A stretch of 25,108 nucleotides of DNA, from NCBI GenBank assembly GCA_964576115.1, contig CAZNUA010000026.1, positions 23,692 to 48,799 on the forward strand. The letters run 5' to 3'. A program made the translations under genes and the position numbers. This DNA is from CAYSYY01 sp964576115 [NCBI: uncultured Gemmatimonadota bacterium] (GTDB lineage: Bacteria > Blakebacterota > Blakebacteria > Blakebacterales). How positions within the stretch are numbered: the first letter of the stretch is position 1; each line of letters opens with the position of its first letter. The notes under the pieces were generated by a model. It was not told the DNA's origin. It worked only from the letters and a program-made list of their open reading frames with translations, and made no database searches. Shown here piece by piece: positions 1 through 7,551 of this stretch.

Positions 1-1
1 C

Positions 2-88
2 ACTGCGGCCGGGGTGCTGATGCTTCCCTACCTGCTCTGGGTCACCTTCGCCGCGGTGCTGAATGCGGCCCTGGTGCGGCTGAACTGA
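2..88 (+). CDS. TspO/MBR family protein, C-terminal end (partial)
   Basis: Only the last 28 codons and the TGA stop lie in the window; the gene starts upstream. The visible peptide ends with a hydrophobic helix containing PYLLWVTFAAVLN. This matches the conserved end of the fifth transmembrane helix of TspO/MBR (tryptophan-rich sensory) proteins, where the family usually reads PYLLWVTFAxxLN. TspO proteins are small five-helix membrane proteins that bind porphyrins and related ligands and are linked to stress responses. Too little is present to judge completeness. The next gene starts 63 nt downstream on the same strand with its own ribosome binding site. Confidence 0.8.
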   Translation, partial: TAAGVLMLPYLLWVTFAAVLNAALVRLN

Positions 89-151
89 ACCGGGCGGACT
101 GACTTCTGGTACACGAATGACCCGGGCGAACCTGACAAAGGAGCTTTTCGC

Positions 152-1420
152 ATGACAGCTGCTCGATGCCGGCCGATCGCAAGCGCCGTTCTGAGCCTGG
201 CACTGACGGCGGGACTCTCCCCATCAGCCGCCGCCCGGCAACAGGATCCCGACCTGCTGGGGCTCGAGAAGGCCGGGGTCAGGGCCGCACTCGATCAGAT
301 CGAACGCGACCGCGATCGCACGGCGGCCTTCCTGGTCGAGATCGGCGGTATCATCTCTCCCTCGGGGCAGGAACGGGAACGGGCTGAAGCCGTGGCCGCC
401 CGGATGCGGGCCATCGGCCTGGAGCGGGTGCGGGTGGATTCAGCCCCCAACGCCGTCGGCATGGTGCCGGGGCGTTCGGGTCGGGCCCTGGTGTTCGTCT
501 CGACCCTCGACGATCTGGCCACGGTGGCCGAGCATCAGCGCCGGCGGGCCGGACCGCCGCGCATCGTCGGCGATCGGGTCGAGGGTCCGGGCACCAACAC
601 CTCGCTGACCACCGCCGCCATGCTGGCCGCCGCCGAAGCCCTGATCGCCAACGGTGTCGAGCCCGCCCACGATCTGATCTTCGCCGCGGTGGCCCAGGAA
701 GAGACCGGCCTGCGGGGGATGAAACAGCTCTATGAAGAGTACCGTGAGACCGCGGTGGGCTTCGTGGACATCCTGGGGGACGGCGGGAGCATCTCGTACG
801 GCGCCATCGGCATCCACTGGTGGCGGGTGATTGCGCGCGGTCCGGCCGGCCACAGCCTGGGCGGGGGGCTGCCCAACGTCAATCAGGGCATCGCCCGCGC
901 GGTCGACCGCATCCTGCTGCTGCCCCAGCCGCAGCAGTATCGCGACGAGCGCACCGTCGCCAACATCGCCCAGGTGCACAGCGGAGTCGTCTTCAACCAC
1001 AAACCGGCCGAAGGGTGGTTCTCGCTCGACCTGCGCTCGCTCGACAACGAGGTGATCGCCGCCATGGAGGCCGGGGTGCGGGACATCCTGGAAGAGGTCA
1101 CCACAGAGACCGGGATCGACTTCGAGACCGAACCCTTCCAGCTGACCCCCGGGGGCCAGTTGCCCGGCGCGCGGGAGTCGGCGCTGGTGCGCACCGCCGA
1201 AGCCGCCGCCCGCTGGCTGGGGCGCGATCCGCGGCTGAGCAATGCCGGCTCGTCGAACATGAACGTGGCCGTGGCCGGAGGCTCGCCGGCCATCGGACTG
1301 GGGGGCTCGCGGGGCGGAAGCCGCGGAGAGCCCGGCGAGTGGGCCGACATACCCGCCATGCTGCGCACGGCCCGACTCGTCCTGCTGCTGGCCGCCGCGC
1401 CGCTGGAGCAGGACCGCTGA
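152..1420 (+). CDS. Exported M20-family metallopeptidase-like protein, probably ligand-deficient
   Basis: A 422-residue protein with a signal peptide (residues 1 to about 28: basic start, hydrophobic 10-22, then SAAA). The start is supported by AAAGGAG about 9 nt upstream of the ATG. The fold is M20/M28-like: a split zinc-hydrolase domain around a dimerisation-type insert (GPAGHSLG at 230-237, with the His that this insert usually keeps). The catalytic EE pair is present (E183-E184) and an Asp in the usual next-ligand area is kept (VDILGDGG, 206-212). However, the first HxD motif reads T118-L-D120, the bridging Asp of the GxGTxD motif is absent (GPGTNTS, 145-151), and the C-terminal ligand His is absent (GGSRGEPGEW, 388-397). 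Family membership is likely. A normal di-zinc peptidase activity is doubtful; it may be a binding protein or use altered metal chemistry. Confidence 0.8.
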   Translation: MTAARCRPIASAVLSLALTAGLSPSAAARQQDPDLLGLEKAGVRAALDQIERDRDRTAAFLVEIGGIISPSGQERERAEAVAARMRAIGLERVRVDSAPNAVGMVPGRSGRALVFVSTLDDLATVAEHQRRRAGPPRIVGDRVEGPGTNTSLTTAAMLAAAEALIANGVEPAHDLIFAAVAQEETGLRGMKQLYEEYRETAVGFVDILGDGGSISYGAIGIHWWRVIARGPAGHSLGGGLPNVNQGIARAVDRILLLPQPQQYRDERTVANIAQVHSGVVFNHKPAEGWFSLDLRSLDNEVIAAMEAGVRDILEEVTTETGIDFETEPFQLTPGGQLPGARESALVRTAEAAARWLGRDPRLSNAGSSNMNVAVAGGSPAIGLGGSRGGSRGEPGEWADIPAMLRTARLVLLLAAAPLEQDR

Positions 1421-1423
1421 CGG

Positions 1424-1433
1424 GAGTATACTC
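1424..1433. promoter_or_regulatory. Perfect 10-bp palindrome upstream of the amidohydrolase gene
   Basis: GAGTATACTC is a perfect palindrome just after the stop of the M20-like gene and 57 nt before the amidohydrolase start. It could be a small operator. A palindrome of this length is not rare by chance, and no matching copy was noticed elsewhere in the window. Confidence 0.2.
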
Positions 1434-1490
1434 GTTGTTCTTCGAGTCTGTATTGCCGGCTCGCCGGCCACGATACAAAGGACACAGAAG

Positions 1491-3227
1491 ATGAATCCGA
1501 TGAAGAGAGTCTCCGTTCTCCTGTCGGCCGTTTCGCTGCTGGCGGCATTCCTGCTTCTGCCGGCTGCGGTCTGCAAAGCCCAGCAAGCCGACCGGGTCTA
1601 TCTCAACGGCAATATCTACACGGTCGATGAGGCCTTCAGCACCGCCTCGGCCATCGCCATCCATGACGGGCAGTTCATCTATGTGGGCGACGACGAGGGC
1701 GTACAGGCCCACGTCGGGCCGCGCACCTCTGTCTTCGACCTCGATGGCAGGACCGTCATTCCCGGTCTGCACGACGCCCATGTCCATATCAGGTACGGCG
1801 AGCGGCTTCTCTACCCGCGCACGCCCGATATCAGACCCTCGCTCGGGGAGTGGGCCTCGGTCGAGCAGATGCAGGCCGTGATCAGGCACTGCCTGGCCAC
1901 CGGGGAGGGGATGCGCCCGGGCCCCGAGCCGCGGTGGTTGGTCCTCAGCGGCTGGATGTCCGATGTCTGGGATCCCCCGGTCTTCCGCAAAGAGCTGATC
2001 GACGCCGTGGCGCCCGACAACCCGGTCTACATCAGCCGCTACACCCACGGCAGCGGGGCCAACAGCAAGGCCCTGGAACTGGCCGGCATCACCCGCGATA
2101 CCCCCGATCCCGAAGGCGGGCACATCAAGAAAGACGAGAACGGGGAGCCGACCGGCGAATTCGTGGAACGGGCGCCGTCATCACTGACCCGGCTCATCCC
2201 GCCCCTGCCGCCGACGACCGATTACGAGGAGAGCCGCAATCTGGTCGAGGGCACCCAGCTGGCCATCGCCAGCGGCCTGACGACCATCCACGGCGCCAGC
2301 CAGACCGGATATGACGAGGTCCAGCGACGGATCAAACTCTACGAAGTGGGCCTGCTCCGGATCCGGATCAACGAGATGGTCCACGAATCGACCGCCCGGC
2401 GGCTGGGCGAGCCGCTCAATCACGAGAACCGGTACTTCGTGCAGTCGGTCAAGGCCTTCGCCGACGGGGCGCTGGGCTCGCGGGGAGCGCTCTTTCTGGA
2501 ACCGTACAGCGACTACCCGGACTACTGCGGGGAAGGGCGGCGGACCGAGGACGAGATCGCCCGCTCTGCGACCGAGTTGCTCCCGATGGGCTTCAACATG
2601 CGCATCCACTGTATCGGTGACGGCGCCAACCGGACCGCCATCAACGCCTACGAACGGGCTCTGCAGGCGACCGGGATCGACGGGCGCGAGGCCCGCTTTG
2701 CCCTCGAACACTGCCAGGTGCTGACCGCCGAAGACGTGCCCCGGCTGCGTGAGCTGGGCATCGTGGCCTCGATGCAGCCCCTGCACGCCATCGAGGACAT
2801 GCACTTCGCCGAGGCCCGGATCGGGCCCGAGCGGCTGCAGTACGCCTACATCTGGAGCGATCTGATCGATCTCGGGGTTCCCATGGCCACCGGGACCGAT
2901 TTCTCGGTCTCGCCCTACAATCCCTTTTACACCCTGCACGCCGCCGTGACCCGTCAGGACCGGGAGAACAACCCTCCGGGCGGCTGGATCCCCGAGCAGG
3001 CCATGACGCGCGAAGAAGCCCTGCGGGCGGCCACCATGGGCGGGGCCTACGTCATGTTCGCCGAGGACATTCTGGGTTCGATCGAGGTCGGCAAGCTGGC
3101 CGATTTCGTGGTCATTCCGGTCGATTACATGAGAGTCCCGGCCGAAGACATCTGGACAATCGAGCCCGATATGACCGTCATCGGCGGCGAGGTGGTCTAT
3201 ACCCGGCCGGTACAGATGGAGAGGTGA
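1491..3227 (+). CDS. Exported amidohydrolase, YtcJ-like (Amidohydro_3 family)
   Basis: A 578-residue metal-dependent hydrolase of the amidohydrolase superfamily. An N-terminal signal peptide (to about residue 31, ending CKAQQ) points to export. The N-terminal beta-sandwich segment (YLNGNIYTVDEAF, 37-49) and the PGLHDAHVHI motif (91-100) give the HxH metal ligands H97 and H99. Further expected residues are the KAFADGALGS segment (321-330), H373 in RIHCIGDGAN, H407 in LEHCQVL and D470 in ATGTDFSVSP. The closing GGEVVYTR strand completes the sandwich. Length is normal for YtcJ-like proteins (about 530-600). The start at 1491 has AAAGGA upstream; an in-frame ATG at 1500 (MKRVSV) is equally plausible. 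Substrate cannot be told from sequence. The stop is 33 nt from the end of the convergent permease gene. Confidence 0.9.
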   Translation: MNPMKRVSVLLSAVSLLAAFLLLPAAVCKAQQADRVYLNGNIYTVDEAFSTASAIAIHDGQFIYVGDDEGVQAHVGPRTSVFDLDGRTVIPGLHDAHVHIRYGERLLYPRTPDIRPSLGEWASVEQMQAVIRHCLATGEGMRPGPEPRWLVLSGWMSDVWDPPVFRKELIDAVAPDNPVYISRYTHGSGANSKALELAGITRDTPDPEGGHIKKDENGEPTGEFVERAPSSLTRLIPPLPPTTDYEESRNLVEGTQLAIASGLTTIHGASQTGYDEVQRRIKLYEVGLLRIRINEMVHESTARRLGEPLNHENRYFVQSVKAFADGALGSRGALFLEPYSDYPDYCGEGRRTEDEIARSATELLPMGFNMRIHCIGDGANRTAINAYERALQATGIDGREARFALEHCQVLTAEDVPRLRELGIVASMQPLHAIEDMHFAEARIGPERLQYAYIWSDLIDLGVPMATGTDFSVSPYNPFYTLHAAVTRQDRENNPPGGWIPEQAMTREEALRAATMGGAYVMFAEDILGSIEVGKLADFVVIPVDYMRVPAEDIWTIEPDMTVIGGEVVYTRPVQMER

Positions 3228-3260
3228 TACGCGGCAGGAGCGGTTCCAGCGACGGCCGCC

Positions 3261-5915
3261 TCACTCCTCCCGCAGAGTGCTCACCGGATCCAGCTGCACG
3301 GCCCGATGGGCCGGGATGAAGCAGGTGATCAGGGCCAGGCCCAGAATGCCGGCCGCTATGGCGACGAAGGTCAGCGGTCCGGCCGTGCTCACCTCCCGGG
3401 TCAGCGATGACATGATCCGCGACAGGAACAGGGCAGCTCCGATCCCGATCACGAGACCGATCCCGGCCAGTTTCAGCCCCCGGGCCGCAATCATGCCCGA
3501 GACCCGTCCGGGACGACCGCCCAGGGCGATATGAATGCCGATATCGCGGCGGTGGCGGCTGGTGAAATTGGTCATCATACCGTAGATACCGATGATGGAG
3601 AGGATCAGGGCGATCAGCGCCGTGGTGCCGGTGAAAACCGACGTCTGGCGCATGGAGGTGAGTGAATCGCCGGTCAGGTCCTCGATGGTGGCGACACTGG
3701 TGAGCGGCAGGGCTGGATCGAGGTCGTGTATGATCCGCCGCACGGTCGGAACCAGGCCGATCGGATCGGTCGCGGTGGCCATCACGGTGGAGGCCGACCG
3801 GGAACGATGATTGATCTGGGAGATCGGCCGGTAGACGGTACCGCGGGATGTATTCTCCAGCCCGGTGTAGTGCACGTCACGCACCACCCCGACGACCGTG
3901 GTCCAGGGGCCATCGGTGCTGTTGGCGGGGCAGAAACGGCGTCCCACGGCACTCTGGCCGGGGAAAAACCGATTCGCCCAGGCCTGGTCTACAATGGCGA
4001 CCGCTGGAGCGTCGAGCCGGTCGCCGGCGTTGAACATCCGTCCCTCGAGCAGGGTGATTCCGAGGGTGGCGAAGTACCCGGGAGTGGCCAACAGCCAGGG
4101 AACCGTGGGGTGGGACTGGCCGGATGGGGTGGGGTGGTCCTCCAGATTGAAGTTGTTGGTCATGGAGAGAGTGTTCGGCGGGAGGGAGCTGCTGAAACCG
4201 GCCGCTTCAACGTCGGGAAGCATCTGCAGGCGGTTCGCGAGGGCTTCCCGGAAGTCATCGACGTCACCCGGAGCGGGATAGCGGCTTTCGGGGAGCGATA
4301 GTCTGAAGGTCAGGATGTTTTCGGTCTCACAGCCGATATCGACCCGATTCAGCCGGCCCAGACTGACGGCCAGGAGGGTGGCGCCGATCAGGAGGGGAAC
4401 GCTCAGGGCGTACTGCAGCACCACCATCGTTCCGTGCAGGCGCCGGATACCGGTATCGCTGGTGACCGCGCGCGAACCTGTCTGCAGCCCCCGCAAGCGT
4501 CCGGCTCCGGCTCCGTGCAGGGCCGGCAGCAGTCCGATCAGCAGGCAGCTCGCCAGGGTGACCACGATGAGGAAACCGACGGTGGTACCGCTAAGACCGA
4601 TCTCCTGGGAGCGGGGCAGATACCCGGCGCTGACGGCGACGATCAGCCTCATGCCGGCGGCCAGAAGGAGGAATCCGGTCAGGGCGCTGCCGGCGGCCAG
4701 AATGACGCTGTCGGCCAGCAAATGCTGCATGATCCGGGCTCGGGTGGCGCCCAGAGCCGTACGTACGGCCAGTTCCCGGAGGCGATTGATGCCCCGGGCC
4801 AGGAGCAGGATGGCGGCATTGAAGGAGGCCAGCAGCAGGATCGCACCGACGGCCCCGAAGAGGAGCCAGAGACTGCCGCGCACCTGACCCACAAGCGAGA
4901 CTTTCAGATCATTGATGTTCCAGAAGGACTGGCGTTCGGTGAACACGTCCGGGAGGACCCGCTCGGTGAGAGTGCGGAGTTCTTCCCGGGCGGCGGTGAG
5001 GTCGGTACCCGGATCGAGCCGACCCAGGACGGTCAGGAAAAAAGGTCCTCTCCGGGATGGGGGTTCCCACTGACCGGGGATGAAGAAATCATAGTTGTTA
5101 TCGAGCGGACCGACTGAAGAGGGCAGCACCCCGACCAGGGTGTATCCCCGGCCGTCGAGTTGTACGGTCTGCCCGAGGGCGGAGTCGCTCCCCTCCAGGA
5201 ACCGGTTCCAGAATCGGGCACTGACGATGACCCGGGGTTCGGAGCCCGGGGTCTGGTCAGCTGACTCGAAAAGACGGCCGAACCGGGGTGTGATTCCGAG
5301 TAACTGCAGGTAATTCCAGGTCACGATCTTGCCGCTGACCTGCTCGGCGATCTCGTCCCGGTTGAAGACCATGTTCTCCCGGGTAAATCCGGCCATATCC
5401 GTCAGGCAGCTCTCCTGTTCATCCAGGGCGAGGTAATCGGCCAGCGAGAAGGGATACAGGAACGAGGGCTGTTGATTATAGATATAGTGGAGTTCCCCGG
5501 GATTCTCGTAGGGAAGCGGGCGCAGAAGCACGGCGTCGATGATGCTGAACAGGGCGGTGGTGGCGCCGATTCCCAGCCCGACCGTGAGGATGATGGTGAT
5601 GGTCATGACGGGGGAGCGGGCCAGGCTGCGCAGGCTGTGGCGCAGATCGGTTGTGAATGACGGCACGGGTTTGTCTCCCTTTTCGTGCAGGTTCCGTTGA
5701 TGGTCGAGGGATGCCCGGCGCGAGAGCAGGCGGCGGCATCGTTCGAGGAACAGCCGGAAGGGGTACTGAAAGACCTGGCGATTCATCCACCGGCGGGCCG
5801 GGCGCTCGCCGTCGGTGTCCCGGAAATGCTCGTGCAGTTCCTCGAGTTCGCTCAGGACCGTGCGGGTTTCGTCGGCCGAAAGGAAAAGACGCAGGTAACG
5901 GGACCGCACACTCAT
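3261..5915 (-). CDS. ADOP-type ABC transporter permease (two FtsX/MacB-like modules, prefix domain 2 type)
   Basis: An 884-residue membrane protein. Residues 1 to about 65 form a soluble helical prefix (LSADETRTVLSELEELHEHF) like the permease prefix domain found in PadR-linked transporters. Next come a first transmembrane helix (about 103-131, ending LLRPLPYENP), a MacB-like periplasmic core domain (about 135-335), and an FtsX permease module with helices near 348-375, 398-430 and 445-465 containing ELAVRTALGATRARI (381-395). The whole arrangement is then repeated: helix about 498-520, second periplasmic domain, and a C-terminal FtsX module with RDIGIHIALGGRPGRV. The protein ends in the typical DPVSTLREE. 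Such duplicated permeases lack their own ATPase; a MacB/LolD-like partner would act in trans, and none is encoded here. The ATG overlaps the stop of padR as ATGA, so the two are co-translated. Confidence 0.9.
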   Translation of the reverse strand: MSVRSRYLRLFLSADETRTVLSELEELHEHFRDTDGERPARRWMNRQVFQYPFRLFLERCRRLLSRRASLDHQRNLHEKGDKPVPSFTTDLRHSLRSLARSPVMTITIILTVGLGIGATTALFSIIDAVLLRPLPYENPGELHYIYNQQPSFLYPFSLADYLALDEQESCLTDMAGFTRENMVFNRDEIAEQVSGKIVTWNYLQLLGITPRFGRLFESADQTPGSEPRVIVSARFWNRFLEGSDSALGQTVQLDGRGYTLVGVLPSSVGPLDNNYDFFIPGQWEPPSRRGPFFLTVLGRLDPGTDLTAAREELRTLTERVLPDVFTERQSFWNINDLKVSLVGQVRGSLWLLFGAVGAILLLASFNAAILLLARGINRLRELAVRTALGATRARIMQHLLADSVILAAGSALTGFLLLAAGMRLIVAVSAGYLPRSQEIGLSGTTVGFLIVVTLASCLLIGLLPALHGAGAGRLRGLQTGSRAVTSDTGIRRLHGTMVVLQYALSVPLLIGATLLAVSLGRLNRVDIGCETENILTFRLSLPESRYPAPGDVDDFREALANRLQMLPDVEAAGFSSSLPPNTLSMTNNFNLEDHPTPSGQSHPTVPWLLATPGYFATLGITLLEGRMFNAGDRLDAPAVAIVDQAWANRFFPGQSAVGRRFCPANSTDGPWTTVVGVVRDVHYTGLENTSRGTVYRPISQINHRSRSASTVMATATDPIGLVPTVRRIIHDLDPALPLTSVATIEDLTGDSLTSMRQTSVFTGTTALIALILSIIGIYGMMTNFTSRHRRDIGIHIALGGRPGRVSGMIAARGLKLAGIGLVIGIGAALFLSRIMSSLTREVSTAGPLTFVAIAAGILGLALITCFIPAHRAVQLDPVSTLREE

Positions 5916-6241
5916 GAGACGTCATCCAGCCGGGTTTCGAGGCCGTCCCACAAACCGAACAGCCGCTGGCGGGTTGCCTTGAGGAGTCTGAGGGCGGCGG
6001 GGGTGGTCTGGAAGTAGCGTCGGGTCCGGCCTGTTTCGGGGACGGCATGATCGTCGAGGCGGGAAGTCAGCAGGCCCTTCTCCTCGAGCCGGCGCAGGAC
6101 GATATACACGGCGGCCTGTGAGGGGCGCCTGCCGGTGCACTCTTCGATTTCCAGAACGATGGGCACGCTGTAGGCTTCCTCACCGAGCCGGAGGATGGCC
6201 AGGAGGACCTGATGTTCGAATTCTCCGAGGGTATCGCGCAC
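5912..6241 (-). CDS. PadR family transcriptional regulator (partner of the adjacent permease)
   Basis: A winged-helix regulator of about 109 residues. It opens RDTLGEFEHQVLLAIL, the hallmark of PadR proteins paired with prefix-domain-2 permeases. The winged helix includes AYSVPIVLEIEECTGRRPSQAAVYIVLRRLEEKGLL as consecutive segments, followed by the wing (GRTRRYF) and a C-terminal dimerisation helix. I chose the GTG at 6241 because a GGAGA motif lies 7 nt upstream (6248-6252). An ATG at 6259 is the alternative and would place its start codon inside palindrome A. The 3' end overlaps the permease start by 4 nt. PadR proteins usually repress their own operon; the palindrome at 6254-6264 would fit autoregulation. 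Confidence 0.88.
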   Translation of the reverse strand: MRDTLGEFEHQVLLAILRLGEEAYSVPIVLEIEECTGRRPSQAAVYIVLRRLEEKGLLTSRLDDHAVPETGRTRRYFQTTPAALRLLKATRQRLFGLWDGLETRLDDVS

Positions 6242-6253
6242 GGCATGTCTCCA

Positions 6254-6264
6254 TAACATTGTTA
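6254..6264. promoter_or_regulatory. Candidate PadR operator, palindrome A
   Basis: TAACATTGTTA is an 11-bp palindrome (arms TAACA and TGTTA around one central base) just upstream of the padR ribosome binding site. A near-identical copy lies 57 bp away, centre to centre, next to the dehydrogenase ribosome binding site. Inverted repeats with ACA/TGT arms are common PadR targets. Binding by this PadR is inferred. Confidence 0.5.
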
Positions 6265-6310
6265 GTCTTGTGAGTGGTGATACGCTGTTTCGAATGGCGC
6301 GGTTGCATAA

Positions 6311-6321
6311 AAACAATGTTA
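6311..6321. promoter_or_regulatory. Candidate PadR operator, palindrome B
   Basis: AAACAATGTTA matches palindrome A with one arm mismatch and a different central base. It sits immediately upstream of the GAGGAAAA ribosome binding site of the dehydrogenase gene. A protein bound here could block transcription of that gene, or could bridge to palindrome A. Confidence 0.45.
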
Positions 6322-6335
6322 GTGAGGAAAAATCA

Positions 6336-7277
6336 ATGTCCTGGAATGTCTCTGACATACCGGATCAAACCGGTCGCATCGCAGTCGTCACCGGCGCCAA
6401 CGGCGGTCTGGGGCTCGAATCAGCCCGGGCTCTGGCCGGCGCCGGGGCTCATGTCGTCATGGCCGCCCGGAGTCCGGAGAAGACACAGAACGCCTTCACC
6501 GAGGTCCTCGCCTCACACCCCGGGGCCTCGCTCGAGATCGTCCAACTCGACCTGGCCTCTCTCGAATCGGTGCGGCGGGCGGCCGCCGCGATCATCGAGA
6601 ACCATCCCGTCATCGACATCCTGATCAATAATGCCGGTCTGATGGCCCTGCCCGAGCGACACACGACAGACGGTTTCGAGATGCAGCTGGGGGTCAACCA
6701 CCTCGGCCACTGGGTTTTGACCGCCGATCTGTTGCCGGCCCTGCTGGCCGCCGACGCGGCCCGGATCATTACCGTCACCAGTACGGCTCATCATATCGGC
6801 CGGCCGATCGATCCCGACAATCCCCACCTCGAGGGCCGGTACGGGCCGTGGCGCGCCTACGGGCAGTCCAAACTGGCCAACTATCACTTTGCCCTGGGTC
6901 TCGAGCGCGAATTCGAGCGGCGCGGTCTGCGGGCCGCGAGTCTGGTGGCTCATCCCGGCCTCTCGCATACCGGCCTGCAGGACAAGACCGTCGAAGAGGG
7001 GGGGGGCGGTTTCATGGCCCCCTTCTGGGCGTGGATGGCCCGGCACACCGGCATGAGTTCGGCCCGGGGGGCATTGCCCCAGCTGCGGGCCGCCACCGAT
7101 CCGCGCGCGAAGGGGGGGCAGATGTACGCGCCGCGGTTCGTCAACAACGGGGCGCCGGTGCGGCGGCCGATCCTGCGCCGGATCGGGATGGACCGGTCGA
7201 TCGGGATCCTCTGGAACGTGTCGCAGCGTGAGACCGGCGTCAGCTTCGATTTCGGGACGGGCCGGGAGACGTCCTGA
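6336..7277 (+). CDS. Short-chain dehydrogenase/reductase (classical-type SDR)
   Basis: A 313-residue NAD(P)-dependent oxidoreductase with a Rossmann fold, resembling retinol-dehydrogenase/protochlorophyllide-reductase-like SDRs. Visible motifs are the cofactor loop TGANGGLG (19-26), the basic residue after strand 2 (AARS, 43-46, suggesting NADPH), D72 in QLDLAS, NNAG (98-101), the catalytic Ser in VTSTAH (148-152) and the YxxxK pair Y175/K179 in AYGQSK. The ATG at 6336 is preferred because GAGGAAAA precedes it. A longer in-frame reading to 6270 would add residues with no homology to the family and would run through palindrome B. It is divergent from padR with a shared intergenic region of about 95 bp. 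The substrate is unknown. Confidence 0.92.
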   Translation: MSWNVSDIPDQTGRIAVVTGANGGLGLESARALAGAGAHVVMAARSPEKTQNAFTEVLASHPGASLEIVQLDLASLESVRRAAAAIIENHPVIDILINNAGLMALPERHTTDGFEMQLGVNHLGHWVLTADLLPALLAADAARIITVTSTAHHIGRPIDPDNPHLEGRYGPWRAYGQSKLANYHFALGLEREFERRGLRAASLVAHPGLSHTGLQDKTVEEGGGGFMAPFWAWMARHTGMSSARGALPQLRAATDPRAKGGQMYAPRFVNNGAPVRRPILRRIGMDRSIGILWNVSQRETGVSFDFGTGRETS

Positions 7278-7324
7278 CACGGTTGCCCGGTAATGTGTCC
7301 CGGATCGTCCGGAGATCCTGCGAT

Positions 7325-7353
7325 TTGCCAGGGATACCGGGGAGGAGTACGAT
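7325..7353 (+). promoter_or_regulatory. Candidate sigma-70-type promoter for the secretion operon
   Basis: TTGCCA (7325-7330), a 17-nt spacer and TACGAT (7348-7353) resemble the -35/-10 consensus (5/6 and 4/6 matches) at ideal spacing. It lies about 200 nt upstream of gspG, in the only sizeable gap before the operon. Transcription from here would give a leader of about 190 nt. The match is suggestive only. Confidence 0.4.
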
Positions 7354-7495
7354 GAAACCGGGGTTTCCCGCATTCGAATGGGTCGGGTATATCGATCACG
7401 CAGACAATTTCCTGCATGCGCAGCCCACTGCCCGGTGTCAAACGGGTGACTTGGAGGGCAGAGAAATCCTGTCGGTAAGCCGGTTCGGCCGATGA
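7352..7495 (+). CDS. Possible 47-aa small ORF in the gspG leader (uncertain)
   Basis: An ATG follows a strong GGAGGAG motif by 4 nt and opens a 47-codon frame (begins MKPGFPAFEWVGY, ends at TGA 7493-7495). I recognise no family. It could be a leader peptide, but its start coincides with the -10 element of the candidate promoter. If that promoter is used, this frame loses its ribosome binding site, so the two calls exclude each other unless transcription starts further upstream. Confidence 0.2.
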   Translation: MKPGFPAFEWVGYIDHADNFLHAQPTARCQTGDLEGREILSVSRFGR

Positions 7496-7529
7496 GAGCC
7501 TGCCGATCGGTATCTGTCGCGACCGACAG
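7428..7529 (+). promoter_or_regulatory. Structured 5' leader upstream of gspG (competing hairpins)
   Basis: Several complementary segments are visible. CTGCCC (7428-7433) pairs with GGGCAG (7456-7461), with an inner GTCA/TGAC stem. CTGTCGGT (7469-7476) is exactly complementary to ACCGACAG (7522-7529), and GCCG/CGGC forms a small hairpin inside. The same 3' segment can instead fold locally: CTGTCG (7514-7519), loop CGAC, CGACAG (7524-7529). The long-range and local stems are mutually exclusive and end just before the gspG ribosome-binding region (AAAGGACAGGG, 7532-7542). This is switch-like geometry, but no known riboswitch motif was matched. Confidence 0.35.
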
Positions 7530-7551
7530 CGAAAGGACAGGGACCGGAATC

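Noticed and set aside
440-1576. 378-codon open frame on the - strand
   Set aside because: It is antisense to the M20-like gene and runs across the next gene's start; it looks like a shadow frame.
3228-3260. Terminator between the convergent amidohydrolase and permease genes
   Set aside because: GCGGC/GCCGC complementarity exists nearby, but no T-run follows on either strand.
7385-7515. Possible cyclic-di-GMP (GEMM) or cobalamin riboswitch in the gspG leader
   Set aside because: Isolated fragments such as ATCACGCAGAC, CCACTG and GGTAAGCCGG recall parts of these classes, but the conserved cores and their spacing are not present.
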